Of a stretch of 64,000 nucleotides of DNA, positions 1-14,463 are shown one piece after another. The DNA comes from Comamonas testosteroni. Lineage in GTDB: Bacteria; Pseudomonadota; Gammaproteobacteria; Burkholderiales; Burkholderiaceae_C. Location: contig NZ_CP129672.1 in assembly GCF_030505195.1 (NCBI RefSeq), positions 186,001 to 250,000 on the forward strand, written 5' to 3'. Under the pieces are notes generated by a model. It saw only the letters and a list, made by a program, of their open reading frames with translations. It was not told the origin of the DNA and ran no database searches. The stretch's first letter is position 1. Each line of letters opens with the position of its first letter. The position numbers and the translations under genes are program-made.

Positions 1-88
1 AAGCCAGCCAGACGGCGGCCAGGGGCGCCAATGCAAAGCCTGCAATGCGGCGGCGGATCAGCTGGGCAAGGATAGTGGGCATCGTCAT
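1..88 (-). CDS. 5'-truncated view of a gene leaving the window (N-terminus only)
   Basis: An open frame starts at an ATG at 88 on the minus strand and runs off the window edge without a stop. The 29 visible residues begin MTMPTILAQLIRRRIAGFAL and continue with a hydrophobic, alanine-rich stretch, which looks like a membrane anchor or signal segment after a basic patch. It lies 62 bp downstream of zapE on the same strand. A second ATG at 82 is an alternative start, and no strong ribosome binding site is visible for either. The product cannot be identified from this fragment. Confidence 0.4.
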   Translation of the reverse strand, partial: MTMPTILAQLIRRRIAGFALAPLAAVWLA

Positions 89-150
89 CAACTCGGAAAC
101 TCGAAGTACAGGCTGGCATCTTAAGGCCGCAGGCCGCTGCCTGCAGGCGA

Positions 151-1248
151 TCAGGTCAAGCTGGTGTCGACCACGCGGCGCTCAAGCGCCAGATATTCCT
201 TGGAGCGCATCTCGTTGAGGCGCGAGACGGTGCGCGGGAACTCGTGGGACAGAGGACCTTCGGTATAGATCTTCTCGGGCGGCACGGCAGCCGACACAAT
301 AAGCTTGACATGGCGATCGTAGAGCACGTCCACCAGCAGCGTGAAGCGCCGCGCGGCCGAAGCCATGTTCACATGCAGCTCGGGCACGTCGGACAGCAAG
401 ATGGTGTGAAACTGCGTGGCGATTTCAAGATAGTCGTTCTGCGAGCGCGGGCCGCCACAGAGTTCGCGGAAGTCAAACCACACGACGCCGCCGGCACGGC
501 GCTTGGCCGCAATCTTGCGAGTCTCGATCTGCACCACAGGCTCTTCGTCATGGGCTTCGGCCAGACGATCGAAGGTCTGCTGCATCGCCGCATCGGCTTG
601 CGGGCCCAACGGGCAATGATAGAGCTTGGCATCCTCGAGAGTGCGGCGGCGATAGTCGGTGCCGTTGTCCACATTCACCACTTCCATGCGCTCCTTGAGC
701 AGGGCAATCGCAGGCAGGATCCGGTCGCGATGCAAGCCACCGGGATAGAGACCGTCGGGCTCGAAGTTGGAGGTCGTCACAAAGCCCACGCCGTTGGCAA
801 ACAGCGACTCGAGCAGCCTGTAGAGAATCATGGCATCGGTGATGTCGGCGACATGAAACTCGTCAAAACAGATCAGCTTGTACTTCTTGGCGATCTTGGC
901 GCCGAGGGCATCGAGCGGATTTTGCGTGCCTTGCATGAGATGCATCTCGCGGTGCACTTCGCGCATGAATTCGTGAAAGTGCAGGCGCACCTTGCGCTTG
1001 AGGGGCACGGCGTTGAAGAAGCATTCCATCAGAAAGCTCTTGCCGCGCCCCACCCCGCCGTACATATAGACGCCCTTGGGCAGATCGGGGTGATTGATCA
1101 GTTTCTTGAGAGCATTGGAGCGCTTGCCCTTGTACGCGGCCCACTCGTCGGCACAGCGCTGCAACGCATCGACTGCACGCAACTGCGCGGGATCACTTTT
1201 GAAACCCTTGGCGGCCAGTTCCGCCTCGTAGGCTTGTCTTACATTCAC
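151..1248 (-). CDS. zapE: Cell division protein ZapE (AFG1-like AAA ATPase)
   Basis: The product is a 365-residue P-loop ATPase of the AFG1/ZapE family. In Escherichia coli this protein associates with the Z-ring late in division; relatives in other systems are linked to quality control of membrane proteins. The Walker A motif GGVGRGKS lies at about residues 64-71 and the Walker B segment LICFDEFHVAD at about 125-135, with the aromatic and acidic residues typical of the family. Length matches the usual 360-380. It is downstream of lpdA on the same strand, separated by about 150 bp holding a hairpin repeat, so it may have its own promoter. Family assignment is secure; the division role is by homology. 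Confidence 0.93.
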   Translation of the reverse strand: MNVRQAYEAELAAKGFKSDPAQLRAVDALQRCADEWAAYKGKRSNALKKLINHPDLPKGVYMYGGVGRGKSFLMECFFNAVPLKRKVRLHFHEFMREVHREMHLMQGTQNPLDALGAKIAKKYKLICFDEFHVADITDAMILYRLLESLFANGVGFVTTSNFEPDGLYPGGLHRDRILPAIALLKERMEVVNVDNGTDYRRRTLEDAKLYHCPLGPQADAAMQQTFDRLAEAHDEEPVVQIETRKIAAKRRAGGVVWFDFRELCGGPRSQNDYLEIATQFHTILLSDVPELHVNMASAARRFTLLVDVLYDRHVKLIVSAAVPPEKIYTEGPLSHEFPRTVSRLNEMRSKEYLALERRVVDTSLT

Positions 1249-1276
1249 CGTCTTGTCTCCAGATGCTCAAAAAACA

Positions 1277-1304
1277 ATAGCTGCTACCGCTTATACACTA
1301 AGCG
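1277..1304. repeat. Comamonad-type interspersed hairpin repeat, copy 1
   Basis: An imperfect inverted repeat (ATAGCTGCTACCGCTTA, a short loop, then TAAGCG followed by TTAGCAGC) lies in the gap between lpdA and zapE. The minus strand of 15984-16011, just upstream of selB, matches it at roughly 20 of 28 positions. Similar palindromes are, from memory, scattered through intergenic DNA in this bacterial family. The function is unknown; transcript-end or mobile-repeat roles are possible. Confidence 0.55.
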
Positions 1305-1401
1305 TTAGCAGCCATTTTGTTCTGAATTCCAAAAGAAACTCAGCCTGCGCGCGGGCACTTCACAGCCATGTCAAAACCTGCGCGCAAGACTGAAAAAAAA
1401 C

Positions 1402-2829
<1,428 letters not shown>

Positions 2830-2857
2830 GATTTGAATCTTTTCTCTGTTTAACTCG

Positions 2858-2889
2858 AAAAAAGCCCACCGCTTTTGGTGGTGGGCTTT
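2858..2889 (-). terminator. Rho-independent terminator after sucB
   Basis: Read on the minus strand, a stem AAAGCCCACC pairs with GGTGGGCTTT and is followed by a run of T residues. It sits between the sucB stop and the lpdA start, so it should end or attenuate the sucAB transcript before lpdA. Confidence 0.8.
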
Positions 2890-2910
2890 GTAGAAGCTCG
2901 ATCTGCTGAA

Positions 2911-4152
2911 TTACAGATCAAACAGGAGGCGAGAAGGATCTTCCAGCGCGTCCTTCATGGCCACCAGGCTCAGCACGGCTTCGCGGCCGTCGATGATGCG
3001 ATGGTCATAGGACATGGCCAGATAGTTCATGGGACGGATCACGATCTGACCGTTCTCGACCACGGCGCGGTCCTTGGTGGCGTGCACGCCCAGGATGGCG
3101 GACTGAGGGGGGTTGATGATGGGGGTGGACATCATCGAGCCGAAGGTGCCGCCATTGGAGATGGAGAAGGTACCGCCGGTCATCTCTTCAATGCCCAGCT
3201 TGCCTTCCTTGGCCTTCTGACCGAATTCGACAATCTTCTTTTCGATGTCGGCGAAGCTCATCTGGTCTGCATTGCGCAGGATGGGCACCACCAGGCCGCG
3301 AGGCGAGCTCACAGCGATACCGATGTCGAAGTAGCCGTGGTAGACGATGTCGTTGCCGTCAATGGAGGCGTTCACTGCGGGGAACTTCTTCAGGGCATGC
3401 ACTGCAGCCTTGACGAAGAAGGACATGAAGCCCAGCTTCACGCCATGCTCCTTGGTGAACTGGTCCTGGAACTTCTTGCGCATTTCCATCACGGGAGCCA
3501 TGTTCACTTCGTTGAACGTGGTCAGGATGGCGTTGGTCGCCTGGGATTGCAGCAGACGCTCGGCAATACGGGCACGCAGACGTGTCATGGGCACGCGCTG
3601 CTCGGGACGGTCGCCCAGGTTTTCCTTGGTCACGGGAGCCGCAACCTGAGGCAAAGCCGCCTTGGGAGCGCCGGAGGGGATGGCTGCGCCGGCCTTGATG
3701 GCACCCAGCGCGTCACCCTTGGTCACGCGGCCGTCCTTGCCTGTGCCAGCCACGTTGGCAGCGGACAGGTTGTTGTCGGCCAGGATCTTGGCAGCAGCAG
3801 GCATGGCCACGCCGCTCTTGTCGGCGCCGGCAGGAGCGGCGGCCACGGGGGCAGCAGCAGGAGTCGCAGCAGCAGCGGGGGCGGCAGCAGGAGCAGCGGC
3901 ACCGGCGACGGCTTCGGAGTCGATCTTGGCGATCACTTGCTCGGCAGCCACGGTTGCGCCGTCGCCTTGCAGGATTTCGGTGATCACGCCAGCCGAAGGA
4001 GCGGGCACTTCCAGCACGACCTTGTCGGTTTCGATTTCGATGAGGATTTCATCAATGGCCACTGCCTCACCGACCTTTTTCTTCCAGGTCAGCATGGTGG
4101 CTTCCGTGATGGATTCGGACAGCTGGGGGACTTTAACTTCAACGATTGCCAT
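2911..4152 (-). CDS. sucB: Dihydrolipoyllysine-residue succinyltransferase (E2 of 2-oxoglutarate dehydrogenase)
   Basis: The 413-residue product transfers the succinyl group from lipoyl-lysine to CoA in the TCA cycle. The N-terminal lipoyl domain (about 1-78) carries the modifiable lysine in [12 protein letters not shown] (Lys44). A long Ala/Pro linker at about 80-110 is followed by a peripheral subunit-binding domain containing [12 protein letters not shown]. The C-terminal catalytic domain ends with the [10 protein letters not shown] active-site motif. The size fits the family. It is separated from sucA by 63 bp containing a strong GC-rich hairpin, and is followed by a terminator. In this family the gene is also called odhB. 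Confidence 0.97.
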   Translation of the reverse strand: MAIVEVKVPQLSESITEATMLTWKKKVGEAVAIDEILIEIETDKVVLEVPAPSAGVITEILQGDGATVAAEQVIAKIDSEAVAGAAAPAAAPAAAATPAAAPVAAAPAGADKSGVAMPAAAKILADNNLSAANVAGTGKDGRVTKGDALGAIKAGAAIPSGAPKAALPQVAAPVTKENLGDRPEQRVPMTRLRARIAERLLQSQATNAILTTFNEVNMAPVMEMRKKFQDQFTKEHGVKLGFMSFFVKAAVHALKKFPAVNASIDGNDIVYHGYFDIGIAVSSPRGLVVPILRNADQMSFADIEKKIVEFGQKAKEGKLGIEEMTGGTFSISNGGTFGSMMSTPIINPPQSAILGVHATKDRAVVENGQIVIRPMNYLAMSYDHRIIDGREAVLSLVAMKDALEDPSRLLFDL

Positions 4153-4182
4153 TTTGAATTCTTTCCAAAGATGTTTCTTGTG

Positions 4183-4204
4183 CCCCCTGTCCTCGGACAG
4201 GGGG
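4183..4204. promoter_or_regulatory. Strong GC hairpin between sucA and sucB
   Basis: A perfect 10-bp inverted repeat (CCCCCTGTCC and GGACAGGGGG, 2 nt apart) occupies the gap between sucA and sucB. There is no T-run on the minus-strand side, so it is not a standard intrinsic terminator. A role in mRNA processing, stability or differential expression within the operon is an inference. Confidence 0.5.
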
Positions 4205-4215
4205 TGTCGCCTGTA

Positions 4216-7095
<2,880 letters not shown>

Positions 7096-7110
7096 ATCTC
7101 GCTGACCTCC

Positions 7111-7127
7111 GCTTTCCTTCGGAAAGC
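7111..7127 (-). promoter_or_regulatory. Hairpin in the sucA leader, next to the RBS
   Basis: A perfect 7-bp stem (GCTTTCC/GGAAAGC, 3-nt loop) ends 15 nt upstream of the sucA start codon and directly abuts its GGAGG sequence on the minus strand. Its position suggests an effect on translation initiation or 5' stability, but that is inference. Confidence 0.4.
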
Positions 7128-7315
7128 ATTAGCTGGTTTGTAGAACCTCCCGCGACACGGCTGTACCGATTGGCGGATGCGACTGTGGCTGGGGAAGGGC
7201 CTGGAGTTGCGGCAGCCATTGTGCCACTGTTCAAAGTCTTGGTCTTATAAAAGACAAGATGTTTACACCCCGGGGAGTCGCTTACATTGCGGGAACTCCA
7301 TAAACAAGGATTCGC

Positions 7316-8491
7316 ATGCCGCTTTTGCCGCTTCACAAACGTGCATTCATTCTTCTTTTGATAGCAGTAACCGCCGGATTCGGCTTGGTTCTTGAAGAAT
7401 ATGCCGTTGCCATCTTCTGGGGCGTGGTGTTTGCCATCGTCTTTGCCCCCCTGCACCGCAAGCTGCTGATGCGCATGCCCAACAGGCCGACCCTGGCTGC
7501 ACTGGCAACCTTGCTAATTAGTCTGGTAATGGTCATTTTGCCGCTGTCTCTGATAGGACTGTCGCTCATCAAGGAGACCTCAGCCATCTATGACCAGGTC
7601 AGCAGCGGCAACCTCTCGGCCGGCAGCTATGTGGAGCAGGTCTTCAATGCACTTCCCTCCTGGCTGACGCCATGGATGGAAAAGCTGCACCTGGGCACTC
7701 TGGACGAAATCCAGACCAAGCTCTCCAACATCGCGCTGCAGGCCAGCAAGCTCGCGGCCACCAAGGCCGTGGGACTGGGACAGAACACCCTGGGCTTTGT
7801 CGTGGGATTCGGCGTCATGCTCTATCTCATCTTCTTTCTGCTGCGCGACGGCAAGGAACTGATCGCACGCATCTGGGCTGCCACGCCGCTCGCCCCCGAG
7901 CACAAGCGCGAGCTGGCCACCAAGTTCATCACCGTCATCCGGGCCACGGTCAAGGGCAATCTGGCCGTCGCTGCGGCTCAGGGTGCGCTGGGGGGCCTGA
8001 TTTTCTGGATTCTGGGTATTCAGGGCGCTGTGCTCTGGGCCGTGGTGATGGCTTTTCTGTCCTTGCTGCCCGCAGTGGGGGCTGGCCTGGTCTGGGGGCC
8101 GGTTGCGATCTACTTCCTGGCCACAGGCGCCCTCACCAAGGGCTTGATCCTGGCGGCCTATGGCGTGCTGGTCATCGGCCTGGTGGATAACGTGCTGCGC
8201 CCCCTGCTGGTCGGCAAGGACACCAAGATGCCTGACTATGTAGTGCTGATCTCCACCCTGGGGGGCATGGCCTTGTTCGGTCTTTCGGGCTTTGTGCTCG
8301 GCCCGGCCATTGCCGCCCTGTTCATGGCGGCATGGGAGTTGTTTACCACCATGCAAGAACAGGAGGAGAAGCTGCTGAATCGGGAAATCGCGCAAAAACG
8401 CACAACGACCGATCCGCAGCAGCCTGCAGAAGGCCTCGCCCCCACCGTCGCGCCCCCTCCTGCCGAAACACGGAAAAGCGACACAGATTAG
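7316..8491 (+). CDS. AI-2E family transporter (PerM/YdiK-like membrane protein)
   Basis: The product is a 391-residue polytopic inner-membrane protein of the AI-2E/PerM exporter superfamily. Hydrophobic segments cluster at the N-terminus (two helices near 10-50 plus one near 65-85) and in the second half (about 150-175 and 215-330). A soluble, helical middle region lies between them, as is usual for the family. The C-terminus is hydrophilic and Pro/Gln-rich. An AAGGA ribosome binding site precedes the ATG at 7316. It is divergent from sucA and unlinked in function to the formate dehydrogenase genes that follow. Actual substrates in this family are poorly known. Confidence 0.85.
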   Translation: MPLLPLHKRAFILLLIAVTAGFGLVLEEYAVAIFWGVVFAIVFAPLHRKLLMRMPNRPTLAALATLLISLVMVILPLSLIGLSLIKETSAIYDQVSSGNLSAGSYVEQVFNALPSWLTPWMEKLHLGTLDEIQTKLSNIALQASKLAATKAVGLGQNTLGFVVGFGVMLYLIFFLLRDGKELIARIWAATPLAPEHKRELATKFITVIRATVKGNLAVAAAQGALGGLIFWILGIQGAVLWAVVMAFLSLLPAVGAGLVWGPVAIYFLATGALTKGLILAAYGVLVIGLVDNVLRPLLVGKDTKMPDYVVLISTLGGMALFGLSGFVLGPAIAALFMAAWELFTTMQEQEEKLLNREIAQKRTTTDPQQPAEGLAPTVAPPPAETRKSDTD

Positions 8492-8724
8492 GAATTTTCT
8501 GCTCAATTCGGCCTGCTGACCGATGGCTTTTCAAACTGAAAGTTGATAGGTTGAGAGGCGTAGGTTGAAAGCTATCGCTGCGATTAAGAAAAACAAAAGC
8601 GAAACATAAAACTCAAAGTCGCTCAACGTTACTCAAGAATTAAGGGTTTGTAACTGCTATCAAAAATGAGGGGGGTCGTAAAATTTGCTTTCACATAAGC
8701 GTTCATACGAAAAGGTACCCCACA

Positions 8725-11700
8725 ATGGACCAATTCTCCAGACGCCAGTTCATGAAAGTGACTGGTTCGACTCTGGCGGGTTCAAGCTTGGCGCTGATGG
8801 GTTTCTCACCCACAGCCGCCCTTGCTGAGGTGCGACAGTACAAACTGTCAGCCACCACCGTAACCCGTCAAACCTGCACCTACTGCTCCGTAGGTTGCGG
8901 CATCCTCATGTACTCCCTGGGCGACGGCGGGAAGAACTCCCGTCTGTCCGTGATGCACGTGGAAGGCGACCCGGATCACCCGGTCAATCGCGGCACGCTG
9001 TGTCCCAAGGGTGCATCGCTGCTGGACTTTGTCCACAGCCCCAGCCGCCTCAAGTACCCCGAATACCGCGCTCCCGGCTCATCCGAGTGGAAGCGCATGT
9101 CCTGGGACGAGGCACTGAACCGCATCGCCAAGCTGCTCAAGGAAGACCGCGACGCCAATTTCGTTGAAACCAACGAAAAGGGCCAGAAGGTCAACCGCTG
9201 GCTGACCACCGGCATGCTGGCCGCTTCGGCCTCCAGCAATGAAGCTGGCTACATCACGCACAAAGTGGCCCGTTCCTGGGGCCTTCTTGCACTCGACAAC
9301 CAAGCACGTGTCTGACACGGCCCGACGGTGGCAGGTCTTGCCCCGACGTTTGGCCGTGGAGCGATGACGAACCATTGGGTCGACATCAAGAACGCGGACG
9401 TTATTTTGATCATGGGCGGCAATGCCGCCGAAGCACACCCCTGCGGCTTCAAGTGGGTGACCGAAGCGAAGGAGCACAACAAGGCTCACTTCATGGTGGT
9501 CGATCCGCGCTTCAACCGCTCGGCATCCGTGGCTGACTTCTATGCACCGATCCGTTCCGGCTCGGACATCGTCTTCCTCGGTGGCGTGATCAATTACCTG
9601 CTGACAAACGACAGGATTCACCACGAGTATGTGAAGAACTACACGGACTTCTCATTCATCGTGCGCGAGGACTTTGCGTTCGACGAAGGTATTTTCTCCG
9701 GCTACAACCCCGAAAAGCGCACGTACGACAAGGCCTCCTGGGACTATGAGCTCGGTGACGATGGCTTTGTGAAGGTCGATCCCACGCTGGAACACCCACG
9801 CTGCGTTTATCAATGGCTCAAGAAGCACTACGCCGGCTATACGCCCGAGAAGGTGGAATCCATCTGCGGCACACCCAAGGAAAAATTCCTGCACGTGTGC
9901 GAGAAGCTTGCTTCGACCGCTGAAGCCGGCCGTGTTGCCACCATCTTGTACGCTCTGGGCTGGACTCAGCACACCACGGGTGCGCAGATCCTGCGTACCG
10001 GTGCCATGATCCAGCTGCTGCTGGGCAATATCGGTATCGCTGGCGGCGGCATGAACGCGCTGCGCGGCCACTCCAACATCCAGGGCCTGACGGACCTGGG
10101 CATTCTGTCTGCTTCGCTTCCCGGGTACCTGACGCTGCCGAACGAAGCCGAACAGGACTACAACCAGTACATCGCCACCCGCACGCCCAAGCTGCTGCGC
10201 CCTGGCCAGATGAACTACTGGTCGAACACGCCCAAGTTCCATGTCAGCCTGATGAAGGCGTGGTGGGGAGCGGCTGCAACTGCTGAAAACAACTGGGCGT
10301 TCGACTACCTGCCCAAGTTGGACAAGCAGTACGACATGCTGCAGATCTTCGAGATGATGACGCAGGGCAAGGTCAACGGCTACATCGCCCAAGGCTTCAA
10401 CCCCTTGGCGGCTCTGGCCAACAGCAACAGCGTGCGCGAAGGTCTCAAGAAGCTGAAGTTCCTGGTCATCATGGATCCGCTGGTCACAGAAACTTCGGAA
10501 TTCTGGAAGAACCACGGCGAATTCAACGACGTGGACTCGGCTTCGATTCAAACCGAGGTGTTCCGCCTGCCTACCACCTGCTTCGCTGAAGAGGACGGTG
10601 CCGTGGTCAGCTCCTCGCGCGTGCTGCAGTGGCACTGGAAGGCTGCCGAGCCCCCGGGAGAGGCCAAGACCGACATTGCCATCATGTCCGGCCTGCACCT
10701 GCGCCTGAAGGCTCTCTACCAGAAGGACGGCGGCAAGTTCTCCGAGCCCATCACCAATCTGTACTGGCCTTATGCCGAAGCCGATCACCCCTCCCCCGAG
10801 GAAGTGGCCAAGGAATACAACGGTCGTGCGCTGGTGGATCTGTTCGACCCCAAGGACCCCACCAAGCTCATCCGCAAGGCCGGCGAGCAGCTGGCGGGCT
10901 TCGGCGAAATGCGCGATGACGGCACCACCCTGGGCGGCTGCTGGATCTGGGCTGGTAGCTGGACCTCGTCCGGCAACCAGATGGCGCGCCGCGACAACAG
11001 CGACCCGACAGGCATAGGCAACACGCTGAACTGGGCCTGGGCCTGGCCAGCCAACCGCCGTGTGCTGTACAACCGCGCATCCTGCGACCGCCAGGGCAAG
11101 CCCTTCAACCCCGAACGCGTGCTGATCAAGTGGAACGGCAAGCAATGGGGCGGTGCGGACGTGCCGGACGTGGCCGTGGGCCTGGATCCTGAGGTGATCA
11201 ACCCCTTCATCATGAACCCCGAAGGGGTGGCGCGCCTGTTTGCCCGCAAGGGTATGGCAGAAGGTCCGTTCCCCACGCATTACGAGGCGTTTGACAACCC
11301 GCTGGGCTACAACCCCATGTACCCCAACAACAAGCTGGCCGTCATCAGCCCCGTGATACGTATCCTGGAAACCGCCAAGGGCACCCAGGGCGATCCCAAG
11401 GACTACCCGCATGTGGGCACGACCTACCGCCTGACCGAGCACTTCCACTACTGGACCAAGCACGTTCAGCTGAACAACATCGTTCAGCCCGAGCAGTTCG
11501 TGGAAATCGGCGAGGCACTGGGCAAGGAACTGGGCATAGAGACCGGCCAGAAGGTCAAGGTTTCGTCCAAGCGCGGTTTCGTGAAGGCCGTGGCCGTGGT
11601 GACCAAGCGCATCAAGCCCATGAAGATCGATGGCAAAACCATCCATCACGTGGGTGTGCCTATTCACTGGGGCTTCTCCACGACGGGACGCAAGGGCTAT

Positions 11701-11790
11701 CTGGCGAACAACCTGACAGCCTCCGTGGGTGACGGTAACAGCTTGACCCCTGAATCCAAGACCTTCCTCGTGAAGGTGGAAAAGATCTAA
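8725..11790 (+). CDS. fdnG: Formate dehydrogenase-N/O alpha subunit, selenocysteine-containing
   Basis: This is one continuous gene of 1022 codons with an in-frame TGA at 9313-9315 that encodes selenocysteine 197. Translation resumes in the same frame, and the context QARV-Sec-HGPTVAG matches FdnG/FdoG enzymes. The N-terminus has a twin-arginine signal (SRRQFMK) and an alanine-rich hydrophobic core, so the protein should be exported folded to the periplasm. The [4Fe-4S] site is formed by Cys51, Cys54, Cys58 and Cys93. The rest is the molybdopterin-binding oxidoreductase fold. It oxidises formate and passes electrons to the beta and gamma subunits encoded just downstream. A standard gene caller would split it at the TGA into two genes. 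Confidence 0.96.
9313..9358 (+). promoter_or_regulatory. Bacterial SECIS element directing UGA to selenocysteine
   Basis: Directly after the TGA at 9313-9315, CACGGCC (9316-9322) pairs with GGCCGTG (9352-9358). Above it, CGG, a bulged T at 9329 and GGCA pair with TGCC and CCG around the apical loop GGTCT (9334-9338). A bulged U plus a GGUCU loop is the signature recognised by SelB in E. coli formate dehydrogenases. The element lies in the coding sequence, as expected for bacteria. Confidence 0.93.
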
Positions 11791-11802
11791 GGAGCCACGC
11801 TG

Positions 11803-12732
11803 ATGTCCTCAACCATGTCTCTCGATATCAAACGCCGTTCTGCCACGACGACCCCCGCACCCAGCGCACGCGGTGCGCACGCGGGGGAAGTCGCCAAGCT
11901 GATCGACGTCTCCAAATGCATTGGCTGCAAGGCTTGCCAGACTGCCTGCATGGAGTGGAACGACCTTCGCGACGAAATCGGCACGGTTGCCGCAGGCGTC
12001 TACGACAACCCGACGGATCTGACGTCGGAGTCGTGGACCGTGATGCGCTTTGCCGAGTACGAAAACGAAGCCACAGGCAACCTGGAATGGCTGATCCGCA
12101 AGGACGGCTGCATGCACTGCGAAGACCCAGGCTGCCTGAAGGCCTGCCCCTCGCCTGGCGCCATCGTCCAATATGCCAACGGCATCGTGGACTTCCAGCA
12201 AGACCAGTGCGTGGGCTGCGGCTACTGCGTCACGGGCTGCCCGTTCAACATTCCGCGCATCTCCAAAAAGGACAACAAGGCGTACAAGTGCACCTTGTGT
12301 TCGGATCGCGTGGCTGTTGGCCAGGAGCCCGCCTGCGTCAAGACCTGCCCCACCGGCGCTATCCAGTTTGGCACCAAGGAAGCCATGCAGGAGCATGCGT
12401 CCCGCCGTGTCGTGGACCTCAAGGAACGCGGCTACGAAAAGGCAGGTCTCTACGACCCGCAAGGCGTGGGTGGCACGCACGTGATGTACGTTCTGCATCA
12501 CGCTGACAAGCCTTCGCTGTACAAGGGCCTGCCGGACGATCCGTCCATCAGCCCCATGGTGTCGCTGTGGAAGGGTGTAGCCAAGCCTCTGGCCATGGCC
12601 GCACTGGGTGCAGCCGCAATCGGCAGCCTGTTCCACTACATCACCAAGGGACCCAACGACGTGTCCAAGGACCTTGAAGATGAAATGGAACGCAAGGACG
12701 CCGAAGCGCTGAACAAGGAGAACGGCAAATGA
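11803..12732 (+). CDS. fdnH: Formate dehydrogenase beta subunit (four [4Fe-4S] ferredoxin protein)
   Basis: The 309-residue protein carries electrons from the catalytic alpha subunit to the membrane cytochrome. Four cysteine clusters are visible: [42 protein letters not shown], and [11 protein letters not shown] followed by CVKTCPTGA. Near the C-terminus a single hydrophobic helix (about 264-283) should anchor it to the membrane, as in FdnH/FdoH. An AAGGAG ribosome binding site precedes the ATG, 12 bp after the alpha subunit stop. Its stop overlaps the next start by 4 bp, which indicates translational coupling. The N-terminal 30 residues are low-complexity Ser/Thr/Ala, slightly longer than usual. 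Confidence 0.95.
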   Translation: MSSTMSLDIKRRSATTTPAPSARGAHAGEVAKLIDVSKCIGCKACQTACMEWNDLRDEIGTVAAGVYDNPTDLTSESWTVMRFAEYENEATGNLEWLIRKDGCMHCEDPGCLKACPSPGAIVQYANGIVDFQQDQCVGCGYCVTGCPFNIPRISKKDNKAYKCTLCSDRVAVGQEPACVKTCPTGAIQFGTKEAMQEHASRRVVDLKERGYEKAGLYDPQGVGGTHVMYVLHHADKPSLYKGLPDDPSISPMVSLWKGVAKPLAMAALGAAAIGSLFHYITKGPNDVSKDLEDEMERKDAEALNKENGK

Positions 12733-13355
12733 AACGCAATCCTCGCGACCTCGTGCGCTACAACGCATCGGAGCGCGCCAACCACTGGGTGGTAGGCATT
12801 TGCTTCATCTTGCTGGCCCTGTCCGGTCTGGCGTTCTTTCACCCAGCCTTCTTCTGGTTGACCAATCTGTTCGGTGGCGGCCCCTGGACCCGCATCCTGC
12901 ACCCCTACATCGGGGTTGTCATGGGCGCATTCTTCGTCATCATGGCCTGCCGTTTCGCCAAGCTCAACATCGTTGAGCCGCGCGACATCGAATGGCTCAA
13001 GAACGTCAACAAGATGATCGATGGCGACGACCACGACATGCCCGAACAAGGCAAGTACAACGGTGGTCAGAAGCTGTTGTTCTGGGGCCTGGTGATCGGC
13101 ATGCTGCTGATCGTGATCACCGGCTTTCTGATGTGGCGCGCTTGGTGGACATTGCCGGTCAACGTGGTGCGAGCGGCTTCGGTGGTTCACGCCATCGCTG
13201 CCGTGTGGATGATCGGTCTGATCATCATGCACGTGTATGCCGCCATCTGGACCCGTGGCACCATTCGCGCCATGCTTTATGGCACAGTAACGCGGGCCTG
13301 GGCCAAGCAACACCACCGCGGCTGGTACCGCAAGATGACGGGTGACAACGACTAA
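12729..13355 (+). CDS. fdnI: Formate dehydrogenase gamma subunit (cytochrome b556)
   Basis: The product is a 208-residue integral membrane diheme cytochrome b that passes electrons from the Fe-S subunit to quinone. Four transmembrane helices can be seen (about 18-38, 55-77, 115-135 and 150-172), with conserved histidines near their ends (for example [23 protein letters not shown] and [11 protein letters not shown]). Length is close to the family norm of 210-220. The ATG overlaps the beta subunit stop codon by 4 bp. It completes the membrane-bound fdnGHI complex. Confidence 0.94.
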   Translation: MKRNPRDLVRYNASERANHWVVGICFILLALSGLAFFHPAFFWLTNLFGGGPWTRILHPYIGVVMGAFFVIMACRFAKLNIVEPRDIEWLKNVNKMIDGDDHDMPEQGKYNGGQKLLFWGLVIGMLLIVITGFLMWRAWWTLPVNVVRAASVVHAIAAVWMIGLIIMHVYAAIWTRGTIRAMLYGTVTRAWAKQHHRGWYRKMTGDND

Positions 13356-13437
13356 GGTTTTTAGTCCTCTCCCCTAACAACCCAGCCGCCAAGCGTTTAT
13401 CGGCGCTCGGCGGCTGATTCATTTGGAAACCCTGTCA

Positions 13438-14403
13438 ATGCAACGCATTCTTCAACCCGGTGAAATCGAAGCACTGGATCACACCAGCTTTCCCCGCATC
13501 TTGCTGCCCCAGGTAAGCAGTCTGTTCGCCGAACGCGCTGCACGCCTGCGCCAGCTGGCCAATGGCAATCCCATTGCAGACTACCTGCTGTTTGTGGCCC
13601 AGATCATGGACGCACAGCACAAAGCCGTGAGCGCTGTGGAAGTCGAACCCGCCAATGCCACCCTGATGGCACGTGCCCAGGAGCATTCCATGCCCCTGCT
13701 GCCCGCTGTGGACAACATCGATCCCATCTGGCAGACAGTGCTGGACAATATGCTCGACACGCTGCAAAGCAGCGAAGGCCTACCCGAGCCCCTGCAGCCC
13801 CTGCTCAAGGAACTACGCGCACTTGAGCCCGAAATCCGAGAAGACATCGCCAAAAAGCTGCTGCAAAAAGAAGTAGCTGCACGCCATGTGGGCCTGGCCC
13901 CTTTCATCATGGCAGCATTGCAGGTGGCTTTCGCCAAGCGCTCTTCCAAACTCAGCCCCAGAGACGTTCCCTACACAGACCCGGCCAACATCTGCCCCGT
14001 CTGCGCCAGCGAGCCTGTGGCCAGCGTCATCCGCATTGGCGGCAAAGTGGCTGGTCACCGTTACGCGCATTGCGGCACCTGTGCCTGTGAATGGCATATG
14101 GTTCGCGTCAAGTGCACGCACTGCGAATCGACCAAGGGCATCCACTACCAGGGCATTGACGGTGCGGGCGAAGAAGTTCTGGCCGAGACCTGCGACGAGT
14201 GCGGCAGCTACCGCAAGATCGTGAATCAGGAAAAGAACCCCATGGTCGAACCCCTCGTGGACGATCTGGCCACCCTGATGCTGGATCTGCTGATGAGCGA
14301 GACCCAGTTCCAGCGCGCCAGCGCCAACCCTCTGTTGTTTGTGGCCGTGGCCGAAGAGCAGCAAGGCGAGGCCGACCACGAGCTGGTGGACCCTGCGGCG
14401 TAA
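13438..14403 (+). CDS. fdhE: Formate dehydrogenase accessory protein FdhE
   Basis: FdhE is a cytoplasmic rubredoxin-like accessory protein needed for activity of the exported selenoenzyme. The 321-residue sequence shows the CXXC pairs of the family: CPVCASEP, CGTCACEWH, CTHCES and CDECGSYRK, all in the second half. The ATG at 13438 is chosen because GGAAAC lies 7 nt upstream; an in-frame TTG at 13423 would add five residues and lacks a ribosome binding site. It follows fdnI by 82 bp and ends just before a strong terminator. Function is by homology to E. coli FdhE. Confidence 0.93.
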   Translation: MQRILQPGEIEALDHTSFPRILLPQVSSLFAERAARLRQLANGNPIADYLLFVAQIMDAQHKAVSAVEVEPANATLMARAQEHSMPLLPAVDNIDPIWQTVLDNMLDTLQSSEGLPEPLQPLLKELRALEPEIREDIAKKLLQKEVAARHVGLAPFIMAALQVAFAKRSSKLSPRDVPYTDPANICPVCASEPVASVIRIGGKVAGHRYAHCGTCACEWHMVRVKCTHCESTKGIHYQGIDGAGEEVLAETCDECGSYRKIVNQEKNPMVEPLVDDLATLMLDLLMSETQFQRASANPLLFVAVAEEQQGEADHELVDPAA

Positions 14404-14432
14404 ACCTGCCGGCTCCAACCGCCACCATAATG

Positions 14433-14463
14433 AAGGCGGCAGGAACTCCTGCCGCCTTTTTCA
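14433..14463 (+). terminator. Intrinsic terminator after fdhE
   Basis: A GC-rich stem (GGCGGCAGGA pairing with TCCTGCCGCC) is followed by TTTTT. It lies 30 bp after the fdhE stop and 30 bp before the selA start, so it should separate fdnGHI-fdhE from the sel genes unless read through. Confidence 0.85.

Noticed and set aside
8640..8700. Sigma-54 (-24/-12) promoter before fdnG
   Set aside because: A GG and a GC occur near each other but the spacing is 11 rather than 10 and the flanking consensus is poor.
9313..9315. TGA in fdnG as a nonsense mutation splitting the gene
   Set aside because: A perfect SECIS follows, the context matches Sec sites of formate dehydrogenases, and selA, selB and selC are adjacent.
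9652..11667. Long minus-strand open frame (671 codons) antisense to fdnG
   Set aside because: Shadow of the fdnG coding sequence; no start signal and no recognisable domains.
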